From: Verrucomicrobiota bacterium
GTDB taxonomy: Bacteria; Verrucomicrobiota; Verrucomicrobiia; Limisphaerales; JAHDYP01
Length of the DNA stretch: 48,820 bases
Direction: 5' to 3'
NCBI GenBank assembly: GCA_023383055.1
Contig: JAHDYP010000035.1
Coordinates: 1-48,820, forward strand
Shown: positions 12,001 to 18,210 of the stretch, piece by piece
Position numbering within the stretch: position 1 is the stretch's first letter
Layout of the letters: each line of letters opens with the position of its first letter
The notes under the pieces: model-generated
Seen by the model: the letters and a program-made list of their open reading frames with translations, nothing else
Databases searched by the model: none
What the model was told of the DNA's origin: nothing
Position numbers and translations under genes: made by a program

Positions 12001-12961
12001 CCGGTTCCGCTTCGAAGCCACCAGCGGCCAGGGCACCACCACGCTCGAACGCGCCTTTGTGCTCGACCGCATCGCGCCCGTCGTCCTGGAGGTCGTGCTC
12101 AACCCGGGCCAGGCCCAGCGATCCATGCTCACCTCGATCCAAATCCGCTTCAGCGAGGACGTTCGTCACAGCCTGCAAACCCGCGACTTCATCCTCCACA
12201 ACCTCACCGCGGGCAACACTCTCGACGCAGCGGCGTTCGAGTTCAGCTTTGCCGATGACCATACCCTGACCATCACTTTCCCGACCCTGACCGGCGGTTC
12301 GCTGCCCGACGGCAACTACGCCGCCCTCCTTCCCGCCCTCGAGGTGACCGACTTGGCCGGCAACCCCCTCGACCGGGACGGCAACGGTGAGGCCGGGGAC
12401 GATCTCACCTTCGGTTTCTTCCGGTTCTATGGCGATCTGGACGGCGACCGGGATGTGGATTTCGCCGACATGTTCTGGTTCCAGCGCGCTTACCGCCAGG
12501 CCAATACTTCGGCCGGTTACAACCCGGCGCTCGACTTCGACTCCGACGGCCAGGTCGACGATATCACCGATCTGCCCGCTTATCGCCAGAACTACCTGAC
12601 CACCCTCGCGCCACCCGACAGTGAGCCCGTGCCGACCACGCCGTTCGGCGGTCAACCCGCTCCCTGGTTCCGGCCGGCCCCAACCTTGCGGACCATGTTC
12701 TCGGTCCTCGACGGCTCGAGCGAGCGCCGGACTGTGCCGACGCCCGATTGCTCCGAAAACTCCCTGCTCCCTTCCTCCGCCGCCGACGAGGAGAACCTCC
12801 TCGAACGGAGACCGCCCAGGGTCGCCGATGCCAGTCAAACCCCGCGGCCGGCCCGCAACCCTCAGTTCATCGCGCCCGTTGCAGGCACAGGAACCCCCGC
12901 CTCGAAACCCCACACCCTTGCCGCCCTGAAGGCCGGCCTCGTCCGCATCCACCTGCGGTGA
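2..12961 (+). CDS. Giant RHS/YD-repeat surface protein with metzincin-like and dockerin-like domains (5' partial)
   Basis: The frame is open from base 2, so the true start and any signal peptide lie outside the window; the first in-window start codon is GTG at 32. Numbering from 32 gives 4309 residues. Residues about 240-560 hold YVTN-type beta-propeller strands (YAFVANGGADSVSIID). Residues about 1070-3050 are a long run of YD repeats ending in the RHS core signature RARYYDPAVGRFISRDPIGF (from 3007). A helical stretch (about 3060-3480) follows, then a metalloprotease-like segment with HEFGHLLGF (H3617, E3618, H3621), an SbsA-like Ig domain (about 4010-4130) and two dockerin-like calcium loops (D4135 DLDGDRDVD; D4168 DFDSDGQVDD). 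RHS shells usually encapsulate or present a C-terminal payload at the cell surface. No known toxin or immunity partner is visible, and the next gene converges. It is probably an exported adhesin or protease; its role is inferred. Confidence 0.85.
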   Translation, partial: WKVDARAFCAVGPLSLSAAVAAVQHVQDVTRYPIMDAKILAGGSSKISYLAVPGGLLDMWIPVFSGLKVTIVMRKVENGFVSVSETEVELLPGEYKEVALPQPPRLVGNEPGPPVLDEAAEFSFGDDPLDPHPQLILKGHGFLLDNPYENASDLGSELDDIFVTFEIGGRDIFDEKGEVRPVGGRDVVVLGSECELEDLGGGRYELTVPVPETVLLGSAYITITRPMELPLAGEFKRQVFISNPVRIVPDPHYAFVANGGADSVSIIDTRQTVEVPDPSGGDDILKLHPSEIARMPLGRGLDETQAPRYIALTTDGTRGYVTLQASGGIAVIDTVGWHEVDLVPDDPDDPSTEGVQHIALPAGAKPFAIVVDRAGRYAYVTDELDGVLYVIDIDPFSPDFNKHVQTIVFETDTSDPAPLGLRGLALSADQKRLYVAAPGRTLMGAYGAEVGYLLVVITDPTVEGAPFYSADGLLPSGDTYIPQLVVGPEPYSLTATDDPNVMLVTDRLADTKGLGIVRRYVVDEEELYQIDYVNLVPFGLMRRYVEGRDRQVFGVCNAQGVVFLPANTFTEALEYEHPSYAFITGFNKYVEDDPKHNPNLGPLLAYNFYYQTDDGRTIPVPVAAGGNVGIVRNPLGDVTDPLTQPRLVAATRPILNSFPDNLALGWRNLSLLATYQGQNKVFAFDTTRIVANIETEVNETDPRPGTDQIPPPYSVPLELSALLRGPLSTLPIDDIDPFIDIRADMRFYEEGGQLKFGVPPTGPMGEPDNLHAPIDLGRLPRGIAAQSEHAGELVFLGYTPYNQSSTLAGFPNAPLQVSAGLTATVEVHTGAYQEQHALVTYQSLGVARGLVLHYDSLRAEPTQLYYFTLSNIPEATNGNERYFVVRLTARLREVRIDAPGISVEDALPYGLAGGENFFAIPEDPDADMVYGGSLRIDLSDGPSGVYTFTFEYGLYELVDGRMRGRMQTITTPMAVVNLAEGRFGAGWGVNGYYEIYEGDGAVLLADGNGNEQIYLAPQTQGDPFTSLSLDYSELYQLPDGNVVRRLLDGTEYEFEPYVTTFEFRDHELNVTAYRQIAVRDRHGNETVYDYDDDNDGRLETITDPVGLVTELHYADDRVSEVEDPAGRITTFTYDDDGNLERIKDPDGSERTFEYEHDDPDFEHLLTGQVHKRGNDPDEPLDDEFHETVTYNEAGQVTGGTRIDGEEFTLTAAQAFALSDPEETRDPETAPDLVALARREGEETEYLAVATYEDFKGKSHVYRLNGLKQYVEEDGAAAPEYDRDARGVIVKVKDAMGNVIEYRYDDYGNVIEITDYPDGPGTPGVTETYTYHQPFNVLERQVDGIDRVTDYEIDDDNGDVLAEIIRTGDPDLGDVKTSFSYYDNGLIQTVTNPLGRETSYQYDTYGRLTTITYADGSSRGYRYADLTGNVTTVIDENGHRIEYEHDALNRRTAMRHRVEGKILITRYDYDAAGNLIQETNARGYATELEYEVMNRLMLRRDALGNETRWAYLEDDIVPDYDYPAVPETGTVKFEEDALGRVKVWIYDERGRLIYSVDAFGHATEFQYNDNDKLTWEKNPWDMITTYDYDGRSRLITVIGPADGKTGVTHYTYDAVNRLTVERIENSLAGRDGDETNDQITERTYNALDLVATETNAEGFRTEYTYDAGGNLRKKVEGILTDRVLDRTTPNRQHVTEFTYDVRDRQIHRLDALVYDTETQYDRAGNVTAVIDPRGPAFITQFRYDEMNRLIEKEDALGHKTEYLYDEVGNLVGVIDPRAKGNRADTEFRTSYTYDAVNRRETMEDPLGNTTTYEYDAVGNVTLVIGPRDGAGSLVVRTTYEYDRANRLTKTTHPDQSITLTLYDELGHVTATLDGRAEGNPASSLYRTSYRYDRATGRLERKTDPEGYRTEYVYDQIGNVVATRAQRYETASSQRLETRFTYDRMNRLTQKIRAADTDDEAIETIQYDSLGEVWKKIDPLEHETRFEYNDQNWLVRETRAYDTDVAFAWEYRYDRAGNRTEVLDPRGEDFKTLNAFDAVNRVIAVTRAPGTPDAATEYFGFDEAGNLVYRIDPRGDGVSDDYRSTFTYDAAGRMTAETDPEGRTTAYEYDAAGNRTLVTDPWGNTTQYDYDNMDRLVRVTQTAGGKSLVTEYGYDLAGNRRSMTNARGYSTTYEYDGNNRLVLEIDPLGGEIAYTYDGLGNRTDVENQRGFVTHYAYDWLGRVTRVIALYGRPDAQVLETAEYDLNGNVLKRIDPRPAHYETVFTYDALDRLTGITRAKGTPDQTLQRFYYDAGGNLSREVGPWSLPAQYETVYQYDRLDRVTAVTRARGTLEEATEWTEYDRAGNVTARIDPTGVRLEYTYDQANRLTSATRKTALSPTGGFVTAYQYVDDPGDRRLIVTDPLGKITTTFYDELGRVVRVEDPEYGTELTEYDELGNVLYHEEGLTRVRRTYDELNRVSTVRDAEKLLHTYSYDANGNLTQDLDGLLHSIYYEYDGLDRLVKTTDQRTGVSTRAYDEAGNLIRVVDQNNNTITFGYDGLNRRVTETNTSGTRTFVYDAAGNLTISIDRLNRLTVYTYDPLNRLVREEWRDPGTGSTLRSIGWSYDRAGRLLTATDPDTTFTYAYDDLGRMRSVTTAGSPRLPAVLLVYTLDARDRLTGVTASVNGQPVVSNGYIYDAVTHRLTGLGQSGPQVAAKQVQFGYHAATDAVTGISRYRGAGGGDLVAVTRIDYNAVGLIASLAHRNADDDLRAGYTLTYDALNRTRNVVSLLDGTATYTYSFDSQVAAVDYSNPAIPDETYAYDPAGNRIGSAVPGTDIEIIPDNQLASDGLQDYAYDLEGNLVKVTVLATGATRELTWDYRNRLTAVVEKNAGGTVTRRIEYTYDVFNRRIAQAVDDSPADGQAPAVRSFIYDGDKVLLAYVDADGWTGPAAPALELKYFHGLATDQLLAREDAAGTVLWALTDNQGSVRDLLTGGGALANHFVLDAFGALVAQAQPAPAIRYLFAGREYDVETGYYYNRARYYDPAVGRFISRDPIGFDSGDLNLYRYVGNNPANRTDPTGLFGLEPSPMRKMTQRFLEMWNLNRSAEYMSFSESFYTSKLDPTAFSIWGDGVILPRIFNLIPPAGTPWYDVPEFVVNQIKKDYIEDVLKDYDEYAPGLLGGKDSALYKAGRILEEKGAEWLFDTVLDKSGLKYVLLPGKIVHAGLAIRDAIKDPSEKNLIEVLKTGTAVAKELMPDSKVTKFMELTEEAMPGLIKASQSLGTWSGNPTLENGLQATIDVATAISSYGDMLETAQFVKKSADGAKVLYTVDYGSIIKTFAEVTPAAITLSSSLGNLVGNDTTENRFAALNALADLVTELDFMKGNNITNAVFTTAAAVKLSTALGTAFGNPTADNWATVAGATGTFLGGFEEPIKELGFSGMIINATAERAEELFKVGSGAVTFWGDPSHKGFEQLQTDWESLSKTFEEKEEKVKADPPEVPKTGIYMPKEGAKLVTEPEPSNGAPPPAPIPDPTADPADSAWASVVAAAVELWRSVLGGLPEFTLTWNVSDLPAGQLSEAIVTRTTSTGSPAAGHIEFDTDGNGRGWFLDLTPLEHAEFGFPTAALAGRASSGSAADGRYDLLTVALHEFGHLLGFTGANPAFARFIDSTNPLQPIWSNGELRIALSPDFDHLAGDLHRHDLMFATLGLSTRKLPSTLDAAMLEATWDGAPALAPVLVQRVGPDHHPHQDAAAFGFVLLAEAVAQDIAGEPGALRNGGFAVTDPQAAGFGWHLFGSGTVTDGTAWLSEGDLLFTDLSQTFLVPNHAKLLQFTLRSVQLGAAAGSPPDAFEVALLDARTGLPLAGTAAGLSLTDALLNFQANGKVYFAASTTVPGVSISGNLRDGTGSLTVTVDLSQVPADTLATLCFDLIGFGAADSTVGIDSVQVLTGPPVEVELLPADDSGLPGDGVTHHATVTLIGRTNPGQVVLIDLDGDGFDDGMATADDQGEFRFENVLLADGLNRFRFEATSGQGTTTLERAFVLDRIAPVVLEVVLNPGQAQRSMLTSIQIRFSEDVRHSLQTRDFILHNLTAGNTLDAAAFEFSFADDHTLTITFPTLTGGSLPDGNYAALLPALEVTDLAGNPLDRDGNGEAGDDLTFGFFRFYGDLDGDRDVDFADMFWFQRAYRQANTSAGYNPALDFDSDGQVDDITDLPAYRQNYLTTLAPPDSEPVPTTPFGGQPAPWFRPAPTLRTMFSVLDGSSERRTVPTPDCSENSLLPSSAADEENLLERRPPRVADASQTPRPARNPQFIAPVAGTGTPASKPHTLAALKAGLVRIHLR

Positions 12962-13099
12962 TCTCACGCCAAGGGATCGTTCATGCCTTATGAAAATCGA
13001 CTCGACGGGCGCGAAGAGCTCCGTCGTTCCGCGCCGCCCCCGTGAACCGCGGTTGCGCCCATGCGGGCACTCCGACAAATAACCCTGCTCCACCCGCGG

Positions 13100-14353
13100 T
13101 CAGCGTCCGAGAAACCGTTCGAAAAAAGCGTAGAGCCGCGCGTTGGATTCCTCGGTGGGCGTGTGGCCGTCGCGGAGGGTCATCGCCACGCGGTTGGTGT
13201 AACCGAGCAGTCGATTCACGGCCACCGCGTGGTTCAACGCCACCCACCGCGACGGCGGATCTTCCGCACCGCCAGATACCAGGAACGGGCGCGGCGCAAT
13301 CAGCGCGTGCAGTTCGTGCAGATCGCGGCCAGTCTCGATCATCACCCGGTAGGCGCCCGTCCGCGGGTTGTCGGGAGTGGGCACGCCCGGCTTGCGCCGG
13401 GGCCGCGCCGGATCGGCTCCCAAATACCACGGCTCCCAGTAGTTCACGTTCGGGCGCGTCTCGTCGAACACGATCCCGGGATCACTCACCGCGACACACG
13501 CGAACCGATCCCACAAGGCGGCGGCGAACATCGCCCATTTGCCGCCATACGAATGACCCACAATGCCGATCCGCACCCGGTCGACTTCCGGCAGGTTCGC
13601 CAGCGCGTGCCAGCAGTTGGCGGCGACGTAAGCATGAAAGGAAAGCGGCTGACATCCCGCGCCCCCGAGCTCCGGCTGCCACGCGTCGCCTCCCGGCGTC
13701 CCGATCGAGAGGGTCACAAAACCGCGACGCGCCAGCTGCAGCCCGAAATCGCGCAGCGGCTGGTTGCCGAGGCCGATGCTGGTCTCGGGTTCATAGTAGA
13801 CCACCAGCACGGCTGGGAACGGACCTTCACCCTCGGGTCTCAGCAGCCAACCTTCGCCCCTCTGGCCAGGGGCAATCTCCACCCGCACCCGACGTTGAAC
13901 CACGCGTTGGCGCGAGACCTCACTCAGCGTTTCCACTTGCGGTCGTTCGATCACCGGTGGCCAGGCCCCCATCAGCTCGTGCCATCGGCGAAGCACCTCG
14001 CCGCGCCGACGCGCCCAATCCTGCGGCGTGCGGACCAGGCTGCCGTCGTCGAAAACCAGCGGCGAACGATAACCGCCGAACTGACCGGCGAACTCCGGCG
14101 GCGGCTGAAAGCACGCCGCGAGCTCCCGATGCTCCGCCGGTTGCGCCGGGGAATCGGCCGCAACGGGGGAACTCGGAACGGTCTCCGCCGCCCCGCTCCG
14201 ATGCACAAACGGCCACCAGGCCACCTGAACAATAACCGTCAGGCGAACCAACTGTCGGATGACGACGAGCGCGCCAGGGCGGGCGCAGTGTCGTTGCGCC
14301 GGTGCGGCAAGCGGTGCTCCGGCGGTTGTCGGCTGGTCTTGATTAGTCGGCAT
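13100..14353 (-). CDS. Secreted alpha/beta hydrolase (acetylxylan-esterase/dienelactone-hydrolase-like)
   Basis: From the ATG at 14353 the protein has 417 residues. The frame stays open to an ATG at 14470, but the later start puts a hydrophobic export segment (LVRLTVIVQVAWWPF) nearer the N-terminus. A complete hydrolase triad is visible: nucleophile S268 in GHSYGG, acid D365 in GGAEDPP and H397 in RDGHTPT. The fold order, with a long N-terminal cap before GIVGHSYGG, fits secreted carbohydrate esterases of the broad alpha/beta-hydrolase family. It likely removes ester decorations from a polysaccharide, but the exact substrate cannot be read from sequence. It converges on the RHS giant and diverges from the secreted protein at 14860. 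Hydrolase assignment is firm; esterase is likely. Confidence 0.8.
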   Translation of the reverse strand: MPTNQDQPTTAGAPLAAPAQRHCARPGALVVIRQLVRLTVIVQVAWWPFVHRSGAAETVPSSPVAADSPAQPAEHRELAACFQPPPEFAGQFGGYRSPLVFDDGSLVRTPQDWARRRGEVLRRWHELMGAWPPVIERPQVETLSEVSRQRVVQRRVRVEIAPGQRGEGWLLRPEGEGPFPAVLVVYYEPETSIGLGNQPLRDFGLQLARRGFVTLSIGTPGGDAWQPELGGAGCQPLSFHAYVAANCWHALANLPEVDRVRIGIVGHSYGGKWAMFAAALWDRFACVAVSDPGIVFDETRPNVNYWEPWYLGADPARPRRKPGVPTPDNPRTGAYRVMIETGRDLHELHALIAPRPFLVSGGAEDPPSRWVALNHAVAVNRLLGYTNRVAMTLRDGHTPTEESNARLYAFFERFLGR

Positions 14354-14576
14354 GGCGATGCCCGGATTATGCATGACGCAACCGGATAGACGAGCGCGAA
14401 CCAAGGCCCGCAATCGCTCCAGAATCTCCTCCCGTGTCGTCTGACTCACGGTTTTGTCGATGCTCGCCACGGTAACAGTTGGTTCTGGCGCAACGTATCA
14501 TTTCCCCAACCTTCACCCCCCCTCCCGGGTAACATCACTTTTGGCGCGCTTCGCTAAAACGTTCAAACTCCAAAGG

Positions 14577-14612
14577 CCAGATTTTATGTCGCATATGCGA
14601 CATAAAATCTGG
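14577..14612. repeat. Perfect 36-bp palindrome with core ATGTCGCATATGCGACAT
   Basis: Each 18-base half is the exact reverse complement of the other, with no spacer. The central 18 bases, ATGTCGCATATGCGACAT, recur at the centre of the palindrome at 34680-34735, while the outer arms differ. There is no U-run after either arm, so a simple terminator is unlikely. It may be a mobile palindromic element or a protein-binding site. Confidence 0.9.
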
Positions 14613-14648
14613 TCGGTCGCAGCACCGGGGAGAACCGCGCCGGAGGGC

Positions 14649-14681
14649 ATGGACTGCGGCGGTAGCGACGCCGCCTTGGCT
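14649..14681 (+). repeat. Short hairpin repeat, GCGGCG/CGCCGC copy
   Basis: The stretch begins ATGGACTGCGGCGG and ends CGCCGCCTTGGCT, with a stem GCGGCG (14656-14661) pairing CGCCGC (14669-14674). A related copy at 30836-30876 has GCGGTG pairing CACCGC, a compensated stem change. It belongs to a dispersed extragenic repeat family. Confidence 0.55.
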
Positions 14682-14780
14682 GGGCTCGGGATGGAGAAAG
14701 GAGGGGGGATGCCACTCGCGGTGGTTCGGGGCGCTGCTGGCTTGGGTCGAAAAAGCGACGTGTGGCCATTGATTTTGGTC

Positions 14781-14809
14781 TTGTGACCTTCTGCTTGGGG
14801 TTCTATAAG
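14781..14809 (+). promoter_or_regulatory. Sigma70-like promoter for the 14860 gene
   Basis: TTGTGA (14781-14786) and TATAAG (14804-14809) are 17 bases apart, matching the -35 and -10 consensus at 4/6 and 5/6 positions. This would leave a 5' leader of roughly 45 bases before the ATG. It is a sequence match only. Confidence 0.4.
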
Positions 14810-14859
14810 ATTGCCACATTCCCAAACTCGAACCAAACCAACAGAATCGGCTATTCTCT

Positions 14860-17800
14860 ATGAAAGCATTACTCTGCGGGTGTCTGGCAGCAGCCATGTG
14901 CTGCCTCTCTTCAATAGTGACCCAGGCCGCTCAGGCTTTTCCCGATCCAACCGGGGGCTGGACCTACGTCTACAATGGCGACCAGTTGCAGGTGGGTGAA
15001 CCTGCTTTCGACGGAACCTGGACGCATGATAATGGTTCCGACGCGTTCAAGGGCGACGAAATCGGCGGGGTTTTAGATCCGGTCAACACCCCAGCCAACG
15101 CCCCGGGTGGCGCGATCCTGCTGATGGACGGGAATGTCCAGTATCTGCGCATGCAGGACCCGGGCGATCCTCGCGATTACGACGGCAGTCTGACCGTGTG
15201 GGACGACCCCAGCAACCGCAAGATCTACTTCGGCCACTACCTGTGGCAGGATCTCCCGACCAATTCCACCCTCGCGATCCTGGACACCGGCGTGACGCTG
15301 ACCTTCCGAGCACGGGTGCCGACGCCTTCCAAGGCCGGCGGTCCGCTGGATCCCCTGCATCCGGATGGCCGGAGCATCGCGGGCGATTATCCCAGCAACG
15401 GCGTGGTACCCTATCCTGAAGGTGGAGACGGGTACGTCACCAGCGACGGTGCCAAGGGCAATTTCGTGATCCGCCAGTTTGGCGATGCCGGAGCTGGAAT
15501 CTCCGGCGGGGCGATCGCGCTTTCGCTCACCGTGCCCAGCGATACTCCGGGCGGTAATCCCGACTCCGGGCGGGCGAACTTCTCCGGGCTGACCATGAAC
15601 GAACGGAACGGACCCGCCACGAGCGGCGCGGTCGATTTCGGCGAGGGCTCGGGCGAAAACAACTTCCCGCTGGACCCGACCGATTGGCACGAGTTCTGGA
15701 TCGCGATCCGGAAGACGCGGGATCCGGTGAAAGCGGATGCGACGCACGACGTGTTTGTGTGGCGGGACGGCACCCTGGTGGCCACGTCCCACAAGGTCAC
15801 GGCGGGCGATGGTTCCGATCTGCCGAACGGGTCCTTCATTGCCACGGGCGGTTCCGCGACGCCGCAGAGTTGGGCACTGGACGTGGACTGGTTCGGTTAC
15901 AAAGAGGGTTTCGTTCTGCCCGAAGGCGGTCAGGTGCCGCCGGACGTGATTGTGACGCCGGTGGGCGGGACGTTGTTCTATGATGCCGCCGGCGAGTTGG
16001 CGGTCGACGTCGAGGCCCTCATGCCGGGCAGCACGCTCAGCCGCAGCGGTTTCACGGTGGTGCTCAACGGAGTGGATATCACCGACAGCATGACCTTCAC
16101 CGGCAATGACGGTGAAGCCTTCCGCACCGCCTCTTACAGCGGCTTGCAGCCGAGCACGCAATACACCGCCGTCGTGACGGTCACCGATTCCACCGGGCTC
16201 ACCACCGAAGTGATCTCGGACTTCGACACCTTTATTGAGGCCGGCGGATTGACGATCGAATCTGAGGACTACAACGACTCGGGCGGGATGTTCTTCGAAG
16301 ATCCGGCTCCGGGCGATACCTTCAATTTCTTCGGCACCGTGGACGTGGATTATTTCGATACCACCACGGACACCGCGGGAACGTATCGTCCGTTGGACAC
16401 GGTCGACATGGACGATGGCAACGACGCGCCGCGGGCGAAGTTTGCCTCCTTCGCGGACTGGCAGATCACCGAAGTCGAAACCGGTGAATGGCTGAACTAC
16501 ACTCGCACCTTCCCCGCCACCGTGTTTACCCCATACCTGCGTGCCGGTGCCGGAGCCGACCGTCAACTCCGCCTGGACCGGGTGACGGGCGATCGGACGC
16601 AGCCGAACCAAACCGTCAAACCCCTGGGCCTGTTCCAAGCCGCCCAGACGCGCACGGTCAATACTTATCGTTACATGCCGCTCACCGACGCCTTTGGTGT
16701 GGCCCGTAGGGTCAATCTCTCTGGTGAAACCACCGTTCGCCTGACCGCCACGGACGTCGCCAACGACGTGAATCACAACTTCCTGTACTTCGCCGACGCC
16801 GGCGGAGCGGCCTCGACGTTGCCGTGGGCCAGCGCCGTCAGCCCGGCACCGGCCGCAGTCGACGTTCCCGCCGACGCGTTGGTCACCGTTTCGTTGATGG
16901 ACGGCCAGAACGCGGTAACCGTGGCGGGGATTCAGATGAAATTCGACGGACAGGATGTCACGGCGTCGTTGGTGAAGGCCGACACGGCGTTGGGAGCCGA
17001 TGCGAGCTACAACCCGGGTGGGATGAGCGCCGGCTCGAACCATGCGATCGAGTTAACCTATGCCGACAGCACCGGGGCGAGCGAAACCCGGACCTGGTCG
17101 TTCACGGTCGCCGGGACCTCGACCGCTGAGATCACGTCGATCGGGCTGAACTTCGGTGCCAGCCAGGCCGGCGGCGCTCTGACGGCTGCCGACGTAGCCG
17201 GCGTCCCAACTGTCGCGCAGGCCAACTGGAACAACCTCAACGGACAGTCCGGCACCAACAACACCGTCATCGGCGATGCCTCGGGCTCTGCCCAGACCAC
17301 CGAAGTCATCGTCGACTGGAACTCGAATAACCTCTGGTCGTCAACGGGAGCGGGCGAAGAGAACAACGGCCTCACCGGTGTCGACCGCACACTCATGACG
17401 GGATACCTCGACACCGAGGCCGACACCACCACGACGGTGACGATCTCCGGCATTCCGGACTCACTGGTCCAAGGCGAATTCGGTTACGACGTTTATGTCT
17501 ACGCCCTTGGAGGCGTGGCCGGCCGAGGCGGCGCTTACCGAGTGGTTGATCCCGCCAGCGGCAGCGTCATCAGTGACTACGTCAAGTCTCAATCGCCGGC
17601 CAGTCCGGTCGCCTACGTCGAGGTGCCGACCACCGATCCGAACGCGTGGGGCGCGGGCACGCACGTGCGGTTCCGCGGCCTGACCGCCTCGAATATCCGC
17701 ATCGAAGCCACCACCGTCGATCCTTGGGGCTTCGGTAGCCCCAATCGTGCGCCGATCAACGCGGTGCAACTCGTGCTCGCGACCGAAGCGGCGCCGCCCA

Positions 17801-17994
17801 AGCCGGCGAAGTTCGATTCGATCGTCAGGAACCCCGACGGCAGCATCACGGTGACCTGGACCGGTGCCGGCGTGCTCGAAGCCGCCGAGTCCCTCTCCGG
17901 GCCTTGGGACGAAATCGAAGGCGCTACCAGTCCCTTCACCTTCGAACCCGAGAGCGCGGCCCTGTTCGGCCGGGTTCGGACGGATCCGAATTAG
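14860..17994 (+). CDS. Secreted multidomain carbohydrate-binding-like protein
   Basis: The 1044-residue protein starts with a signal peptide (MKALLCGCLAAAMCCLSS, likely cleaved after AQA near residue 26). Residues about 30-345 look like a concanavalin/LamG-type beta sandwich. An Ig-like segment follows (365-460), then a CBM6-like module around 463-640 (IESEDYND, TGEWLNYTRTF), and a second Ig-like segment (655-755). The domain at about 758-970 (SIGLNFGASQAGG, NWNNLNGQSG, YDVYVYALGG) seems typical of secreted verrucomicrobial proteins. The last 60 residues (DGSITVTWTGAGVLEAAESL, then GPWDEI) resemble the C-terminal domain often found on exported proteins of this phylum. No catalytic site was recognised. 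It is probably an extracellular or surface carbohydrate binder. A strong terminator follows directly. Confidence 0.8.
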   Translation: MKALLCGCLAAAMCCLSSIVTQAAQAFPDPTGGWTYVYNGDQLQVGEPAFDGTWTHDNGSDAFKGDEIGGVLDPVNTPANAPGGAILLMDGNVQYLRMQDPGDPRDYDGSLTVWDDPSNRKIYFGHYLWQDLPTNSTLAILDTGVTLTFRARVPTPSKAGGPLDPLHPDGRSIAGDYPSNGVVPYPEGGDGYVTSDGAKGNFVIRQFGDAGAGISGGAIALSLTVPSDTPGGNPDSGRANFSGLTMNERNGPATSGAVDFGEGSGENNFPLDPTDWHEFWIAIRKTRDPVKADATHDVFVWRDGTLVATSHKVTAGDGSDLPNGSFIATGGSATPQSWALDVDWFGYKEGFVLPEGGQVPPDVIVTPVGGTLFYDAAGELAVDVEALMPGSTLSRSGFTVVLNGVDITDSMTFTGNDGEAFRTASYSGLQPSTQYTAVVTVTDSTGLTTEVISDFDTFIEAGGLTIESEDYNDSGGMFFEDPAPGDTFNFFGTVDVDYFDTTTDTAGTYRPLDTVDMDDGNDAPRAKFASFADWQITEVETGEWLNYTRTFPATVFTPYLRAGAGADRQLRLDRVTGDRTQPNQTVKPLGLFQAAQTRTVNTYRYMPLTDAFGVARRVNLSGETTVRLTATDVANDVNHNFLYFADAGGAASTLPWASAVSPAPAAVDVPADALVTVSLMDGQNAVTVAGIQMKFDGQDVTASLVKADTALGADASYNPGGMSAGSNHAIELTYADSTGASETRTWSFTVAGTSTAEITSIGLNFGASQAGGALTAADVAGVPTVAQANWNNLNGQSGTNNTVIGDASGSAQTTEVIVDWNSNNLWSSTGAGEENNGLTGVDRTLMTGYLDTEADTTTTVTISGIPDSLVQGEFGYDVYVYALGGVAGRGGAYRVVDPASGSVISDYVKSQSPASPVAYVEVPTTDPNAWGAGTHVRFRGLTASNIRIEATTVDPWGFGSPNRAPINAVQLVLATEAAPPKPAKFDSIVRNPDGSITVTWTGAGVLEAAESLSGPWDEIEGATSPFTFEPESAALFGRVRTDPN

Positions 17995-18026
17995 TTCGAA
18001 GCGCGCTTCTCAGCGCTGAAATTCAA

Positions 18027-18058
18027 AAGGCCGGGCATTTGTGCCCGGCCTTCTTTTT
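18027..18058 (+). terminator. Rho-independent terminator after the 14860 gene
   Basis: An 11-bp perfect stem, AAGGCCGGGCA pairing TGCCCGGCCTT, closes a four-base loop and is followed by CTTTTT. It sits 33 bases after the stop codon. Confidence 0.9.
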
Positions 18059-18065
18059 GGAATGC

Positions 18066-18175
18066 GCCGGCCCGCTACGCGGTCCTGGTCCCGGGTTGAT
18101 GCCCGCCCACCCCGTTGGGGTGGAGCGACACCGATGAACCGCGCCTCCGCCGTGCCGCTGAATGTGCGGGCTGGC
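18066..18175. repeat. Inverted-repeat-bounded element ending in GCGGGCTGG
   Basis: GCCGGCCCGC near 18066 faces GCGGGCTGGC near 18166, with one mismatch in ten pairs. The right end, ATGTGCGGGCTGG (18162-18174), recurs exactly at 42703-42715, where it again faces an inverted partner. It overlaps the leader of the esterase gene. Confidence 0.45.
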
Positions 18176-18210
18176 GGTGCGGGTTCGATGAGGGGTATGG
18201 TTTGGGCATC

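Larger units (their letters stand above)
14354..14859. other. Divergent intergenic region with palindrome, short hairpin repeat and promoter candidate
   Basis: About 500 bases separate the hydrolase (-) from the secreted protein (+). The first 117 bases continue the hydrolase frame and may be its N-terminus. The rest holds a perfect 36-bp palindrome, a GCGGCG/CGCCGC hairpin repeat and a sigma70-like promoter facing right. Small open frames here run across the palindrome and show no family resemblance. Confidence 0.6.

Noticed and set aside
9180..12961. Polymorphic toxin with immunity gene
   Set aside because: No known toxin motif follows the core and no small immunity gene follows; the next gene is a convergent hydrolase.
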